Shown here piece after piece: positions 5,919 to 14,164 of a stretch of DNA of 17,120 nt. The DNA comes from CAVSWN01 sp046728115. Lineage in GTDB: Bacteria > Acidobacteriota > Vicinamibacteria > Vicinamibacterales > CAVVIG01. Under the pieces are notes generated by a model. The model did not search any database, was not told the DNA's origin, and saw only the letters and a list, made by a program, of their open reading frames with translations. A program made the position numbers and the translations under genes. The first letter of the stretch is position 1. Each line of letters starts with the position of its first letter. The stretch is from positions 1-17,120 of the forward strand of contig JBKPDW010000576.1 in the NCBI GenBank assembly GCA_046728115.1. The letters run 5' to 3'.

Positions 5919-7193
5919 ATGATCCGTCGCGCTTTTCCGATTCTGCTCGCCGCGCTCGTCATCGTGCCCGCCGTTGCGCGGACGGGGCAGCTGCCGGTTT
6001 TCTCGCCGACATACCAGCAGCGCGGCGTGGGCGCAAAGGCGCCCGACACGTATTTCCCCGATCGCTTCGACTGGCAGCACAAGCGGCCTGAAGACGCCGG
6101 CATGAACCCCGCGTTGGTGACCGAAGCGGTGCAGCTGGCCGTCGCAGCCGAGACACCCGGACCGAAGGACATGGTCCTGTTCCTCCACAACAGCTTCGGC
6201 AAAGAACCGTTCAACACGCTTGTTGGTCCGGTGAAGGATCGCGGTCCAGCCGGCGGTCTCGTCACACGTCATGGCTACATCGTCGCTGAATGGGGCGACC
6301 CGAGGCGTGTGGACATCACGAACAGCGTGACGAAGACCTTTCTGACCACGGTCGTCGGTCTCGCGTGGCAGCGTGGGCTGATCCGCGATGTCAACGACTA
6401 CGTGCGCGACTACATGCCGCCGCATATCGATCTGTTCGACGCGCCGCACAACCAGAACATCAAATGGGATCACCTGCTGCGGCAGACGAGCGATTGGCAG
6501 GGCACGCTGTGGGGCAAGCCGGACTGGGCCGATCGTCCTGTAGGCGAGAAGGCCGAGGACTGGCCGAATCGCACGCTGTACGAGCCGGGCACGCACTTCA
6601 AGTACAACGATGTCCGCGTCAACGTGATGGCGCTCGCTGCGCTGCAGGTGTGGCGGCGTCCGCTGCCCGAGGTGTTGCGCGAAGAGGTTATGGAACCGAT
6701 CGGCGCCTCCTCGACGTGGCGCTGGTATGGCTACGAGAACTCATGGGTCGAGGTGGATGGCCAGAAAATGCAGTCGGTGAGCGGCGGCGGCCACTGGGGC
6801 GGCGGCATGTTCATCAACTCCTACGACATGGCCCGCTTCGGATACCTCTTCCTGCGCAACGGCAAGTGGAAGGATCGCTCGATCGTGTCGGAGAAGTGGA
6901 TCCAGATGGCGCGGACGCCGGGCCCGGACAACAAGACGTACGGCTACGCGAACTGGTATCTGAACACCGACCGCAAGCCGCTGCCGAGCGCGCCAGCCAC
7001 GGCCGTGCGGTTCGTCGGCAACGGATCGAACATCATCTACATCGACTGGGACAACGACATCGTCGCAGTCCTGCGGTGGATTCGCGGCGACCAGGCGTTG
7101 AACAACGTGATCGGCAAGCTGATTGCGTCGATCAATGCGCCATCCACGACGTCGGCGCCAGCGTCAGTGCAAAGAGAGAAGCTCCACGACTGA
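5919..7193 (+). CDS. exported serine hydrolase, beta-lactamase/S12 family
   Basis: This is a 424-residue serine hydrolase of the class C beta-lactamase / esterase / D-aminopeptidase fold. A signal peptide (MIRRAFPILLAALVIVPAVA) directs it out of the cytoplasm. The catalytic SxxK tetrad is SVTK at residues 136-139 (TNSVTKTFLTTVVGLA). The second-box tyrosine is in FKYNDVRVN (Y229), and the helix GGMFINSYDMARFGYLFL is a typical late motif. The third box is not a clear KTG or HxG; FVGNGSNIIYID sits where it would be expected. True beta-lactamase activity is therefore unlikely, and esterase or peptidase activity is more probable. The start is fixed by GAAGGAG 8 nt upstream. The next gene is convergent. 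Confidence 0.88.
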   Translation: MIRRAFPILLAALVIVPAVARTGQLPVFSPTYQQRGVGAKAPDTYFPDRFDWQHKRPEDAGMNPALVTEAVQLAVAAETPGPKDMVLFLHNSFGKEPFNTLVGPVKDRGPAGGLVTRHGYIVAEWGDPRRVDITNSVTKTFLTTVVGLAWQRGLIRDVNDYVRDYMPPHIDLFDAPHNQNIKWDHLLRQTSDWQGTLWGKPDWADRPVGEKAEDWPNRTLYEPGTHFKYNDVRVNVMALAALQVWRRPLPEVLREEVMEPIGASSTWRWYGYENSWVEVDGQKMQSVSGGGHWGGGMFINSYDMARFGYLFLRNGKWKDRSIVSEKWIQMARTPGPDNKTYGYANWYLNTDRKPLPSAPATAVRFVGNGSNIIYIDWDNDIVAVLRWIRGDQALNNVIGKLIASINAPSTTSAPASVQREKLHD

Positions 7194-7368
7194 GGTCATT
7201 ACAGAGTGCCCCGCCACACAGGGATTGCATCTCTTCCATTGCATGGCGGCAAAGCCCCGCATCGACGTCTTCACCAACGCCTCAATCGATCGGCAATCGA
7301 TCGCTCAGAGAAGCGGCAGGCTTTTCGACGCGTCGCGACGTTTCAGGAAAGGCTGGCGCAGACGGGTG
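7194..7368. other. convergent intergenic gap, no clear terminator
   Basis: The 175 bp between the ends of the serine hydrolase gene and the minus-strand permease gene hold no supported coding region. A small hairpin, CGATCG-GCAAT-CGATCG at 7287-7303, is present but is not followed by a T-run on either strand, so I do not call it a terminator. Confidence 0.5.
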
Positions 7369-9789
7369 CTACTCGGCTCTGAGCGCGAGCGTCGGGTCCA
7401 GCCTCGTCGCGCCACGAGCGGGCAGATACGCGGCCAGCACCGCAATGACTGTCAGCAAGGCAGCCGCAGCGATCATTTCGGCGGAAGTCTGCAGCCCGGT
7501 GCCTGCGACCTGGGACTGAATCACGCGGCCGAGCGCAAGCGAGAGAGGCATGCCGATCGCGATGCCCGCTGCGACGAGCTGTGCCATCTCTCGGACGATC
7601 AGCGTCACCACCGCAGGCCCAGCCGCGCCGAGCGCGATGCGGATGCCGATTTCACGCGTCCGGCGCGTCACCGAATACGAAATCACTCCGTAAACGCCGA
7701 TGCCGGACAGCACAACAGCCAGGACGGCGAAGGTGGCGATGAGCCACGCAACCTCGCGCGGGCGCGAAAACGTCTCCTTTCGGACTTCGCTCAACGTCTT
7801 CTCGTCGTACGTGGGCTGATCCGGATCCACCGCGCGGACGGCGTCGCGAATGACCGCCGTCGCCGACGCCGGGTCGCCGCGCGGCCGCACGACGACGGTC
7901 AGGATGTGCGTTGGAAATTGGCGGTAGGCCAAATACAGCTGCGGGTCGTCATCTCCAGGGCCGACACCGTCGATGCGGACGTTGTTCGCGACGCCGATGA
8001 TCGTCAGCGGGCGTCGCTTCCCGCGCGGGATCCAGAACGCGTCGCTTTCGGGAAGCAGCACAGTCACCTGCCGGCCGATCGCATCGCCATCGGGCCAGAA
8101 TCGGCCGGCGAACGTCCGGCTGACAATTGCGACGCCGGGACTCTCAAAGGAGTCGGCAGCGGTGAAGTCGCGGCCTGCAATGATTGGGATCCCAACAGTG
8201 GCGAAGTACCGCGGTGCCACGATCCAGCAGAGCCCGCGAGGTTCCCGGCCGGGAGCGCTCGGGTGATTCTCTATCGCGACGGGGTACGACGTCGCGATGC
8301 TCGACAGCGGCGGATAATTCACCAGCGACGCCGCTTCAACGGCCCGCGAGGCCATCAACCGTCCCAGCACGGCATCGACGAACTGCGTCATTCGCGATGC
8401 ATCCTCGTAGCGGGGTCCACTCAGCGAGAGTTGTGCGGTCGTCACGCGATCGACGTCCACGCCGCGACTCATAGCGGTCAACGTCCATGCGCCGCGCGTC
8501 AGCTCCAGCGCGGCAGTCAGTAAAGCCACGGCGAGCGCCAACTCGGCGACGACGAACACAGCCTGCAAGCGGCGATGGGCAGCGCCGGACGTCGAACCAG
8601 GCGCCGATTCCTTCAGAGCGTCGACGATATCCGCCGTTGCCGCGCGTTGCGATGGAAGCAAAGCGAAGATCGATGCGCTCATCAAAGCGAGGCACGCAGT
8701 GAATCCGAGGACCCAGAGATCGACGCGGAATGGCTCGACGCGATTGATGTAGCGGTAACTGAGCGATTGGTTCAGCAGGTCGACGATCCACTGCGCGAGG
8801 ACGACGCCGACAAGAGCGCCGGCGCCTGCCAGCAGGAGCATTTCTCGACCCATCTCGGTGGCCAGCCGCCAACGCGTTGCGCCCAGGGCAACGCGAACGG
8901 CGAAGTCTTTCCGCCTGCCGGTCGCAACGGCAAGCACCAGACTTGCCACATTCGCCGCCGCGATGCACATCACAAGCGCCACGGCCGCCTCGAGGGCGAG
9001 CAAAACCGGTCTTTGGCCCGACGCAAAGCGGGCCGTCACGCTTCCGACACTCGTGGTCCAACCATCGCGGAACGTTTCGATCGGCAACGACGCGAAGGCA
9101 GTGGCCAGCTGGATGCGAGCAGCATCCAGCGTCACGCCGCGATTGAGCTTGGCGTAGAGATTGATCGAGTGCTCCCGATCCAGCCGATCGGGTGCAAACG
9201 GCCGCCAGACGTCGAGCTCGCGGTCAAGCACGCGAAAGAACTTGAAGCTCTCCGGAAGCACGCCGACGATCGTGCATGACGTGCCGTCGACCGTGATGTC
9301 GCGTCCGACGACGTCCGGATCTGCGGCAAACTCGCGGCGCCAGAACGCGTAGCTGAGAAGGACGACGTGATCCCGCCCCGGCCGGGAATCGTCGTCGGTC
9401 CACGCGCGTCCCAGCATCGGCGACACTCCGAACAGCTGAAAGAACGTCGGTTCGGCGATCACACCTTGCATGCGAACCGGACCCTCCGCGCGACCAGAGA
9501 GCGTGAAGTACACGAATCGCCACGCAGCCGTTCGTTCGAATGCAGTCAAGCCGTCGCGCCATTCGAGATAGTTGGCAGGTACAGCGGGCGCAAACGAAAT
9601 GCCACGCGACTGATTCACTTCTCCAACCAACACGAGCCGATCGACGTCGCGGTAGGGAAGAGTCTTTATCAGGACCGAGCGAGTAAGGCTGAAGATGGCT
9701 GCGTTGACGCCGAAGCCGAGTGCGAGCGTGGCGATTGCAACAGCCGTGAATCCAGGTCGCGCCGCAAGCGAACGCAGGGCTCGCTTCAT
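7369..9789 (-). CDS. ADOP-family duplicated MacB/FtsX-like permease
   Basis: This is an 806-residue inner-membrane protein of the ADOP family. It has two FtsX/MacB-type permease halves fused, with no ATPase gene alongside. The N-terminus SLAARPGFTAVAIATLALGF and the following NAAIFSLTRSVLIKTLPYRD are hallmark sequences. The first membrane segment is at about residues 14-36, then a periplasmic MacB-core-like domain to about 250 and three segments in the 265-390 region. A second anchor follows near 410-430, then a second periplasmic domain and three C-terminal segments ending with VLAAYLPARGATRLDPTLALRAE. By analogy with MacB it may move substrates or transmit force in the envelope, but ADOP proteins are poorly characterised. 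Its ATG overlaps the stop of the upstream ketopantoate-reductase-like gene (ATGA), so translation is coupled. Confidence 0.95.
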   Translation of the reverse strand: MKRALRSLAARPGFTAVAIATLALGFGVNAAIFSLTRSVLIKTLPYRDVDRLVLVGEVNQSRGISFAPAVPANYLEWRDGLTAFERTAAWRFVYFTLSGRAEGPVRMQGVIAEPTFFQLFGVSPMLGRAWTDDDSRPGRDHVVLLSYAFWRREFAADPDVVGRDITVDGTSCTIVGVLPESFKFFRVLDRELDVWRPFAPDRLDREHSINLYAKLNRGVTLDAARIQLATAFASLPIETFRDGWTTSVGSVTARFASGQRPVLLALEAAVALVMCIAAANVASLVLAVATGRRKDFAVRVALGATRWRLATEMGREMLLLAGAGALVGVVLAQWIVDLLNQSLSYRYINRVEPFRVDLWVLGFTACLALMSASIFALLPSQRAATADIVDALKESAPGSTSGAAHRRLQAVFVVAELALAVALLTAALELTRGAWTLTAMSRGVDVDRVTTAQLSLSGPRYEDASRMTQFVDAVLGRLMASRAVEAASLVNYPPLSSIATSYPVAIENHPSAPGREPRGLCWIVAPRYFATVGIPIIAGRDFTAADSFESPGVAIVSRTFAGRFWPDGDAIGRQVTVLLPESDAFWIPRGKRRPLTIIGVANNVRIDGVGPGDDDPQLYLAYRQFPTHILTVVVRPRGDPASATAVIRDAVRAVDPDQPTYDEKTLSEVRKETFSRPREVAWLIATFAVLAVVLSGIGVYGVISYSVTRRTREIGIRIALGAAGPAVVTLIVREMAQLVAAGIAIGMPLSLALGRVIQSQVAGTGLQTSAEMIAAAALLTVIAVLAAYLPARGATRLDPTLALRAE

Positions 9790-10772
9790 TTACCGACGCT
9801 CGGTTGAAGGAGCTGCCCCTTGGCTGCGCCTGGGCCGATCCCCAACTCGTCACGAGGTCGCGCTCCATTGACGTGTGGTTTGAGGATGGTCGTGATGAAT
9901 CGATGGATCGGCGTCGGCACGCCGACCTCTTCGCCGATCCTGACGACCGCGCCGCTCAGCCACGGCAGCTCGAGCCGGCGGCCGCGCTCGAGATCCTCGA
10001 GCATCGAAGCTTTCGCGTGCGGCGGCAGCGCTTTGTACGCGGCCTCGACGGTCTCCGGGGCGTCGTCCGGCACCGGAACGCCCTTGGCGTGTGCGACGAG
10101 CGTTCCTTCGCGGACGGCAGCCTTCAGCATCGCGAGCAGCTCTGGATCGTTGACGATGACGCCGATCGGGGATCGCGTGGCCGCCGTCATGCCGCTGAAC
10201 ACGGACAGCCGGACGAATTTCGTCCAGATGTCCACCAGGATGTTGTTGCTGAGCGTCGAACGGAATGCCGCCGATCGACAGATGTCGAGCAGGCGTTCGA
10301 GCCTCGGCGATCGACGACGATCGATTTCGCCGAAATACAGCTGATCCATGGCGGTGTGACGAATGATGCCAGGTTCCGAGATCACCGCAGAGACATACGC
10401 CGTTCCGCCTGCTGTGTGATCGAGACCGACCGATCGCGAGACGATGTCGACCGCGTCGACGCCGTTTTGCAGTGGGATGACTACTGTGTCAGGACCAAGA
10501 AGCGGCGGCAGCACGTGCGTTGCCGTTTCGGCGTCGTACAGCTTGACCGCGAAGAGCACGACATCAACGGGACCAATCGCGGCCGCGTCGTCGGTCGCGG
10601 AGACCTTGGCGAGATGCAGGTTCCCGCTCGGGCTCTCGATGCGAAGACCGCTGGTGCGCAACGCGTTCAGGTGAGCGCCACGTGCGAGAAAAACGATGTC
10701 CGCTCCCGCTTCGGCGAGGCGTCCGCCGAAATAGCCGCCAACTCCGCCCGCGCCAACCACGGCGATGCGCAT
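9786..10772 (-). CDS. 2-dehydropantoate 2-reductase family protein (ApbA/PanE-like)
   Basis: This is a 328-residue NADPH-dependent reductase of the ketopantoate reductase family. PanE itself makes pantoate for coenzyme A synthesis, but many paralogues act on other 2-oxo acids. The N-terminal Rossmann motif is MRIAVVGAGGVGGYFGGRLA (GAGGVG at 7-12). The conserved asparagine lies in PLQNGVD (N103), the catalytic lysine in DIWTKF (K185) and the substrate glutamate in GRRLELPW (E268). The usual asparagine a few residues after the lysine (WxKLxxN) is replaced here (KFVRLS), so the substrate may differ from ketopantoate. In-frame ATGs exist at 10790 and 10781, but TACAAT lies exactly 7 nt before the ATG at 10772, so I chose that. 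It is coupled by an ATGA overlap to the ADOP permease. Confidence 0.88.
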   Translation of the reverse strand: MRIAVVGAGGVGGYFGGRLAEAGADIVFLARGAHLNALRTSGLRIESPSGNLHLAKVSATDDAAAIGPVDVVLFAVKLYDAETATHVLPPLLGPDTVVIPLQNGVDAVDIVSRSVGLDHTAGGTAYVSAVISEPGIIRHTAMDQLYFGEIDRRRSPRLERLLDICRSAAFRSTLSNNILVDIWTKFVRLSVFSGMTAATRSPIGVIVNDPELLAMLKAAVREGTLVAHAKGVPVPDDAPETVEAAYKALPPHAKASMLEDLERGRRLELPWLSGAVVRIGEEVGVPTPIHRFITTILKPHVNGARPRDELGIGPGAAKGQLLQPSVGK

Positions 10773-10779
10773 CTGGGCC

Positions 10780-10785
10780 ATTGTA
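10780..10785 (-). promoter_or_regulatory. -10-like element TACAAT for a leaderless reductase mRNA
   Basis: Read on the minus strand, TACAAT is followed by GGCCCAG (7 nt) and then the ATG at 10772. There is no Shine-Dalgarno sequence. CTCACG at 10808-10803 is a weak -35 candidate with a 17-nt spacer. If it is active, the ATGs at 10790 and 10781 would not be in the mRNA. Confidence 0.5.
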
Positions 10786-10934
10786 GCCATCGGCAGTCGC
10801 CACGTGAGGGGCACAGCCCGGCGAGCGATATTGGATCGCCACCGCGGCAGGTGAGGAAGCAGATGAAGCAGGCGGGTCGCCTGTAAATCGCCCGGGTATT
10901 CCAGGTGACTGCCCTGCCGGGCCCAGTAGCCCTG

Positions 10935-10940
10935 TACAAT
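10935..10940 (+). promoter_or_regulatory. -10-like element TACAAT for the second DAO-family gene
   Basis: TACAAT lies 10 nt before the ATG at 10951, so the transcript would have a leader of only a few bases or none. No Shine-Dalgarno sequence and no good -35 hexamer are visible. It is the divergent counterpart of the reductase promoter about 150 bp away. Confidence 0.4.
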
Positions 10941-10950
10941 TGCGCTCCGC

Positions 10951-12168
10951 ATGACAACGTACGGCCGATCGCCCTGGATCGATCAGTTCCCGAAATCCCG
11001 CGTTCCCGCTTACCCAAAATATCGCGGCGCCACTCAGGCCGACGTGGTGATCGTCGGCGGCGGTCTGACCGGATGCCTCGCGGCCTATGCCTTCGCCGCG
11101 GTGGGCATGAAGCCTGTACTCCTCGAGGCCGATCGCATAGGACGGGGCGCAACGGGATCTGCTACTGGTTGGATTGGGACGGAACCGAGCGTGCCTTACG
11201 GCCAACTCGAACGCTCGGTCGGGCGCCGGCTCGCGCGAGGGGCATGGCAATCGTGGCGGCGTGCGGCGCTGGACTTCGCCGCGCTGCTCCGCCGGCTCGA
11301 AATCAGGTGCGCGCTCGAACCGCATGGCGCCGCGCTGGTAGCTCGGACCCAGGATGAAGCCGCTCGACTGAAACGTGAACAAAACATCCGTCGAGACGCC
11401 GGTGTCGACGCGTCGTCGATGAACGCGCGCGCAATTCGCAGCGATCTCGGCATCGATGGCGTCGCGGCGCTTCGCACGCGCGAGGGCGCGACCATCGATC
11501 CGTATCGCGCGTGTGTGGGGATTGCCGCCGCGGCGGTCGAGCGCGATGCGCAATGCTTCGAGCGTTCGTCTGTCAGGCGCATCACATTCAACCGCAAGAT
11601 CGCCGACGTCCATCTGAGCGACGGGAAGATACGGACGCGGCGCGTGGTGATTGCGACGGGTTTCCCGACAGCGCTGTTCAAGGCGCTCGCGCGTCATTTC
11701 TGGTTCAAGAGCACGTTCTACGTCGAGACCAACCCCGTGCCGGCCAAAATCCGGAAACAGCTTGGCGAGCGCGAAGCGATCGTCTGCGACCTGGCGGATC
11801 CGCCGCACGTGATTCGGTGGGTTGGCGAGGATCGACTGCTGATCGCCGGGGCCGATGCGGCCGCGGCGCCAACGCGCCAGCGCGACAGAATTCTCGTCCA
11901 GCGTACTGGCCAACTCATGTACGAGCTGTCGACGATCTACCCGGATATCTCGGGAATTCAGCCCGATTACGGCTGGAGCGCCGACTACGCCTTGACGGCC
12001 GAAGGTGTCCCCTACATCGGTCCGCATCGTAACTATCCTCATCACCTGTTCGTGTTCGGCGATTCGAGCAACAGCGTGACCGGCGCATATCTTGCGAGCC
12101 GCGTTCTGCTGCGGCAGCACCTCGGAGAAACCGAGTCCAGCGACGGGGCGTTCAGCTTCAACAGGTGA
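10951..12168 (+). CDS. FAD-dependent oxidoreductase, DAO family (PuuB-like)
   Basis: This is a 405-residue flavoprotein of the DAO superfamily, in pattern closest to gamma-glutamylputrescine oxidase-like members. After a roughly 30-residue lead (SPWIDQFPKSRVPAYPKYRG, typical of this subgroup) comes the FAD-binding fold ADVVIVGGGLTGCLAAY, with GGGLTG at 36-41 and the ribose-binding E59. GRGATGSATGWIG at about 64-76 is the flavin-contact loop. The C-terminal IGPHRNYPHHLFVFGDSSNS closes the FAD site. It should oxidise an amine or amino acid with oxygen or another acceptor; the substrate is unknown. It differs clearly from the DAO-family protein at 3944. bshB1 starts 25 bp downstream on the same strand, so they are probably co-transcribed. 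The start ATG has a near-leaderless promoter. Confidence 0.9.
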   Translation: MTTYGRSPWIDQFPKSRVPAYPKYRGATQADVVIVGGGLTGCLAAYAFAAVGMKPVLLEADRIGRGATGSATGWIGTEPSVPYGQLERSVGRRLARGAWQSWRRAALDFAALLRRLEIRCALEPHGAALVARTQDEAARLKREQNIRRDAGVDASSMNARAIRSDLGIDGVAALRTREGATIDPYRACVGIAAAAVERDAQCFERSSVRRITFNRKIADVHLSDGKIRTRRVVIATGFPTALFKALARHFWFKSTFYVETNPVPAKIRKQLGEREAIVCDLADPPHVIRWVGEDRLLIAGADAAAAPTRQRDRILVQRTGQLMYELSTIYPDISGIQPDYGWSADYALTAEGVPYIGPHRNYPHHLFVFGDSSNSVTGAYLASRVLLRQHLGETESSDGAFSFNR

Positions 12169-12193
12169 GGCGCGGAGGACGTCGAGCGATCAG

Positions 12194-12898
12194 ATGGGAA
12201 TCGACCTGCTGGTGTTCGGACCGCATCCAGACGACATCGAGATCGGTCTCGGCGGCACGGTGGCGCGCCATGCGGCGCTCGGATTGCAGGTCGGACTCTG
12301 CGATTTGACCCGCGGCGAGATGAGCACCAACGGCACGCCGGATCAGCGCCTCGCCGAAGCGGAGGCAGCTCGTCAGGTGCTCGGGGCCGTCTGGCGCGAG
12401 AATCTGAACTGGTCGGACCGTCGGATCGGAAAGGATCCGGAGCATCTCGATCACGTCGTTCAATTCATTCGCCGACACCGCCCGCGTACGGTCGCGGTTC
12501 CCTATTGGCACGATCGGCATCCCGACCATGTTGCGGCCAGCGCGCTCCTGACCGAGGCCGTGTTCAATGCGGGATTGCAACGGTATCCCGCGGAGGGCAA
12601 CGCCTGGAAACCCGACTGGGTCTGTTACTACTTCGTGAACGACGCAGCCACGCCGTCGTTTGTCGTCGATGTGTCGGACTGCTACGACACCAAGCGCAGG
12701 GCGCTCGATTGTCACGCCAGTCAGTTCACGCGCGCTGATCCACGTGACACGGCAACCCGGCTCAATACGCCGCTGTTCCGCCAGATGATCGAGAGCCGCG
12801 ACGCGCAGTTCGGTGCGCTCGCCGGTGTGCGGTGGGCCGAAGGCGTCATCGTCCGCCAGCCGCTGGTGCGTGCGAGCCTGCTGAAATCGCTGCCATGA
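12194..12898 (+). CDS. bshB1: bacillithiol biosynthesis deacetylase BshB1
   Basis: This is the zinc-dependent N-acetylglucosaminyl-L-malate deacetylase, second step of bacillithiol synthesis, giving glucosaminyl-malate. It has 234 residues, the usual length for the LmbE/PIG-L-type BshB. The metal-binding motif is FGPHPDDIEIGLGG (H11, D13, D14) and the third ligand is H112 in the HPDHVAAS motif. These positions match the known Bacillus enzymes with an offset of one. LTRGEMSTNGTPDQR (38-52) is the BshB1 substrate loop. The ATG at 12194 starts the family-consistent protein; GGAGG at 12174-12178 lies rather far upstream (15 nt), so read-through coupling from the preceding oxidoreductase may help. 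The last four bases overlap bshA (ATGA), which fits joint translation of two consecutive pathway enzymes. Confidence 0.95.
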   Translation: MGIDLLVFGPHPDDIEIGLGGTVARHAALGLQVGLCDLTRGEMSTNGTPDQRLAEAEAARQVLGAVWRENLNWSDRRIGKDPEHLDHVVQFIRRHRPRTVAVPYWHDRHPDHVAASALLTEAVFNAGLQRYPAEGNAWKPDWVCYYFVNDAATPSFVVDVSDCYDTKRRALDCHASQFTRADPRDTATRLNTPLFRQMIESRDAQFGALAGVRWAEGVIVRQPLVRASLLKSLP

Positions 12899-14034
12899 AC
12901 GTCGGCATCGTCTGCTACGCCTCGGTCGGCGGCAGCGGGATCATGGCCACCGAGCTGGGCAAGGCGCTCGCTGCGCGGGGCCATCGCGTGCACATCCTGA
13001 GCGGCGAAACGCCCGTGCGGTTTGGCGACTACCAGCCGCGCCTGTCATTTCATCGCGTAGCCACGCCCAGCTATCCACTGTTTCGCGAGCCTCAGTACGT
13101 CTTGTCGCTCTCGAACAAGATCGTGCAGGTTTCGAAGGCGGAACAGCTGCAGATCGTGCATGCGCACTATGCGATCCCCCATGCAACAGCAGCGTATCTC
13201 GCCCGCCAGGTGCTCGCGTCGACACCTGGCGCGACGGTACCCCGCGTCATCACGACGCTTCATGGCACCGACATCACGCTGCTCGGCTCCGATCCCTCAT
13301 ATTCGGAAATCGTTCGGTTCGGGATCGAGGAGTCCGATGGCGTGACGGCAGTGTCGGAAAGCTTGAAGCGCGATACCTATCGCGAACTCGGCTGCACCAT
13401 CGACATCCGCGTCATTCCCAACTTCATCGATTGCGACAGACATCGGCGCCAGTCGCTCCCCGAGCTGCGCGCGAGTCTCGCGCCTCGGGGCGAGAAGCTG
13501 CTGATCCACGTGTCGAATTTTCGTCCGGTGAAGCGCGTTGATGTCGTCATCGACGTGTTCGCGCGCGTTCGTTCGCAGGTGCCGTCGCGCCTGCTGCTCG
13601 TCGGCGACGGCCCCGATTTCGGATCCGCCCGGCGCAAGGTGCACGCGCTGGGCGTCGACCGGGACGTGGAGTTCCTTGGCGAACAGGATCCGGTGACCCC
13701 CCTCCTCTCGGTGTCGGACGCCTTCGTGCTTCCGTCCACACAGGAGAGCTTCGGCCTGGCTGCTCTCGAAGCGATGGCCTGCGGTGTCCCTGTGGTGGCA
13801 TCACGCGTTGGCGGATTGCCGGAGGTCGTCGACGATAATGTCTCCGGTTGTCTGCACGCCCCCGGCGATGTCGACGGAATGGCGCGTTCCGTGTTGCGTC
13901 TCTTCACCGATCCCGATTTCCATGCGCGTATGGCAGCCGCGGCGACCCGCGCCGCACACGAACGCTTCTGCGACACGGACATCGTCCCGGTTTACGAAGC
14001 GTTCTACGAAGAAGTTGCCGCGAAGGCGGCGTGA
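12895..14034 (+). CDS. bshA: bacillithiol glycosyltransferase BshA
   Basis: This is the GT4-family glycosyltransferase that joins UDP-N-acetylglucosamine to L-malate, the first step of bacillithiol synthesis. It has 379 residues, the normal BshA length. Recognisable family sequences are the N-terminal VGGSGIMATELGKALAARGH (11-30), IVHAHYAIPHATAAYLA (87-103), TTLHGTDITLLGSDPSY (120-136) and HVSNFRPVKRV (205-215). The GT4 nucleotide-sugar motif ESFGLAALEAMACGVP has the E-x7-E pair E284 and E292. The ATG overlaps the bshB1 stop, and no Shine-Dalgarno sequence is needed. The order bshB1-bshA is a common pathway arrangement. bshC, the cysteine-adding enzyme, does not follow; a TonB receptor does. 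Confidence 0.96.
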   Translation: MNVGIVCYASVGGSGIMATELGKALAARGHRVHILSGETPVRFGDYQPRLSFHRVATPSYPLFREPQYVLSLSNKIVQVSKAEQLQIVHAHYAIPHATAAYLARQVLASTPGATVPRVITTLHGTDITLLGSDPSYSEIVRFGIEESDGVTAVSESLKRDTYRELGCTIDIRVIPNFIDCDRHRRQSLPELRASLAPRGEKLLIHVSNFRPVKRVDVVIDVFARVRSQVPSRLLLVGDGPDFGSARRKVHALGVDRDVEFLGEQDPVTPLLSVSDAFVLPSTQESFGLAALEAMACGVPVVASRVGGLPEVVDDNVSGCLHAPGDVDGMARSVLRLFTDPDFHARMAAAATRAAHERFCDTDIVPVYEAFYEEVAAKAA

Positions 14035-14129
14035 GGACGGCCGGCCGGTTTTCGCGACAGCACGCTCCGAAGAAATGGATCTCTGTCAGCCGCACGGGCC
14101 GATTCGCGTTCCGCGACGCCTCACGATAG

Positions 14130-14157
14130 TTCACGCCTTCACCATTCTCGGTATACT
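14130..14157 (+). promoter_or_regulatory. promoter: TTCACG, 16 nt, TATACT; leaderless receptor mRNA
   Basis: This is the best promoter in the window. The -35 is TTCACG (14130-14135, 4 of 6 to consensus) and the -10 is TATACT (14152-14157, 5 of 6), separated by 16 nt. The ATG at 14165 begins exactly 7 nt after the -10 (CGACCGC), with no ribosome binding site. Transcription should start at or within a base of the ATG. Confidence 0.65.
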
Positions 14158-14164
14158 CGACCGC

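Noticed and set aside
7328..7347. CGACGCGTCGCGACG inverted repeat downstream of the permease gene
   Set aside because: The complementary arms are adjacent with no loop, and there is no adequate T-run, so it is not a credible terminator.
10564..12120. 518-residue minus-strand open frame antisense to the second DAO gene
   Set aside because: It has no domain pattern and covers the opposite strand of a gene with clear FAD-binding motifs, plus part of the reductase gene in another frame.
14038..14052. CGGCCGGCCGG followed by TTTT after bshA, as a terminator
   Set aside because: The sequence is a palindrome without room for a proper loop; only about 3 bp could form a hairpin.
13784..14164. Upstream extension of the receptor reading frame
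   Set aside because: The frame is open by chance through the 3' end of bshA; the signal peptide and promoter place the start at 14165.
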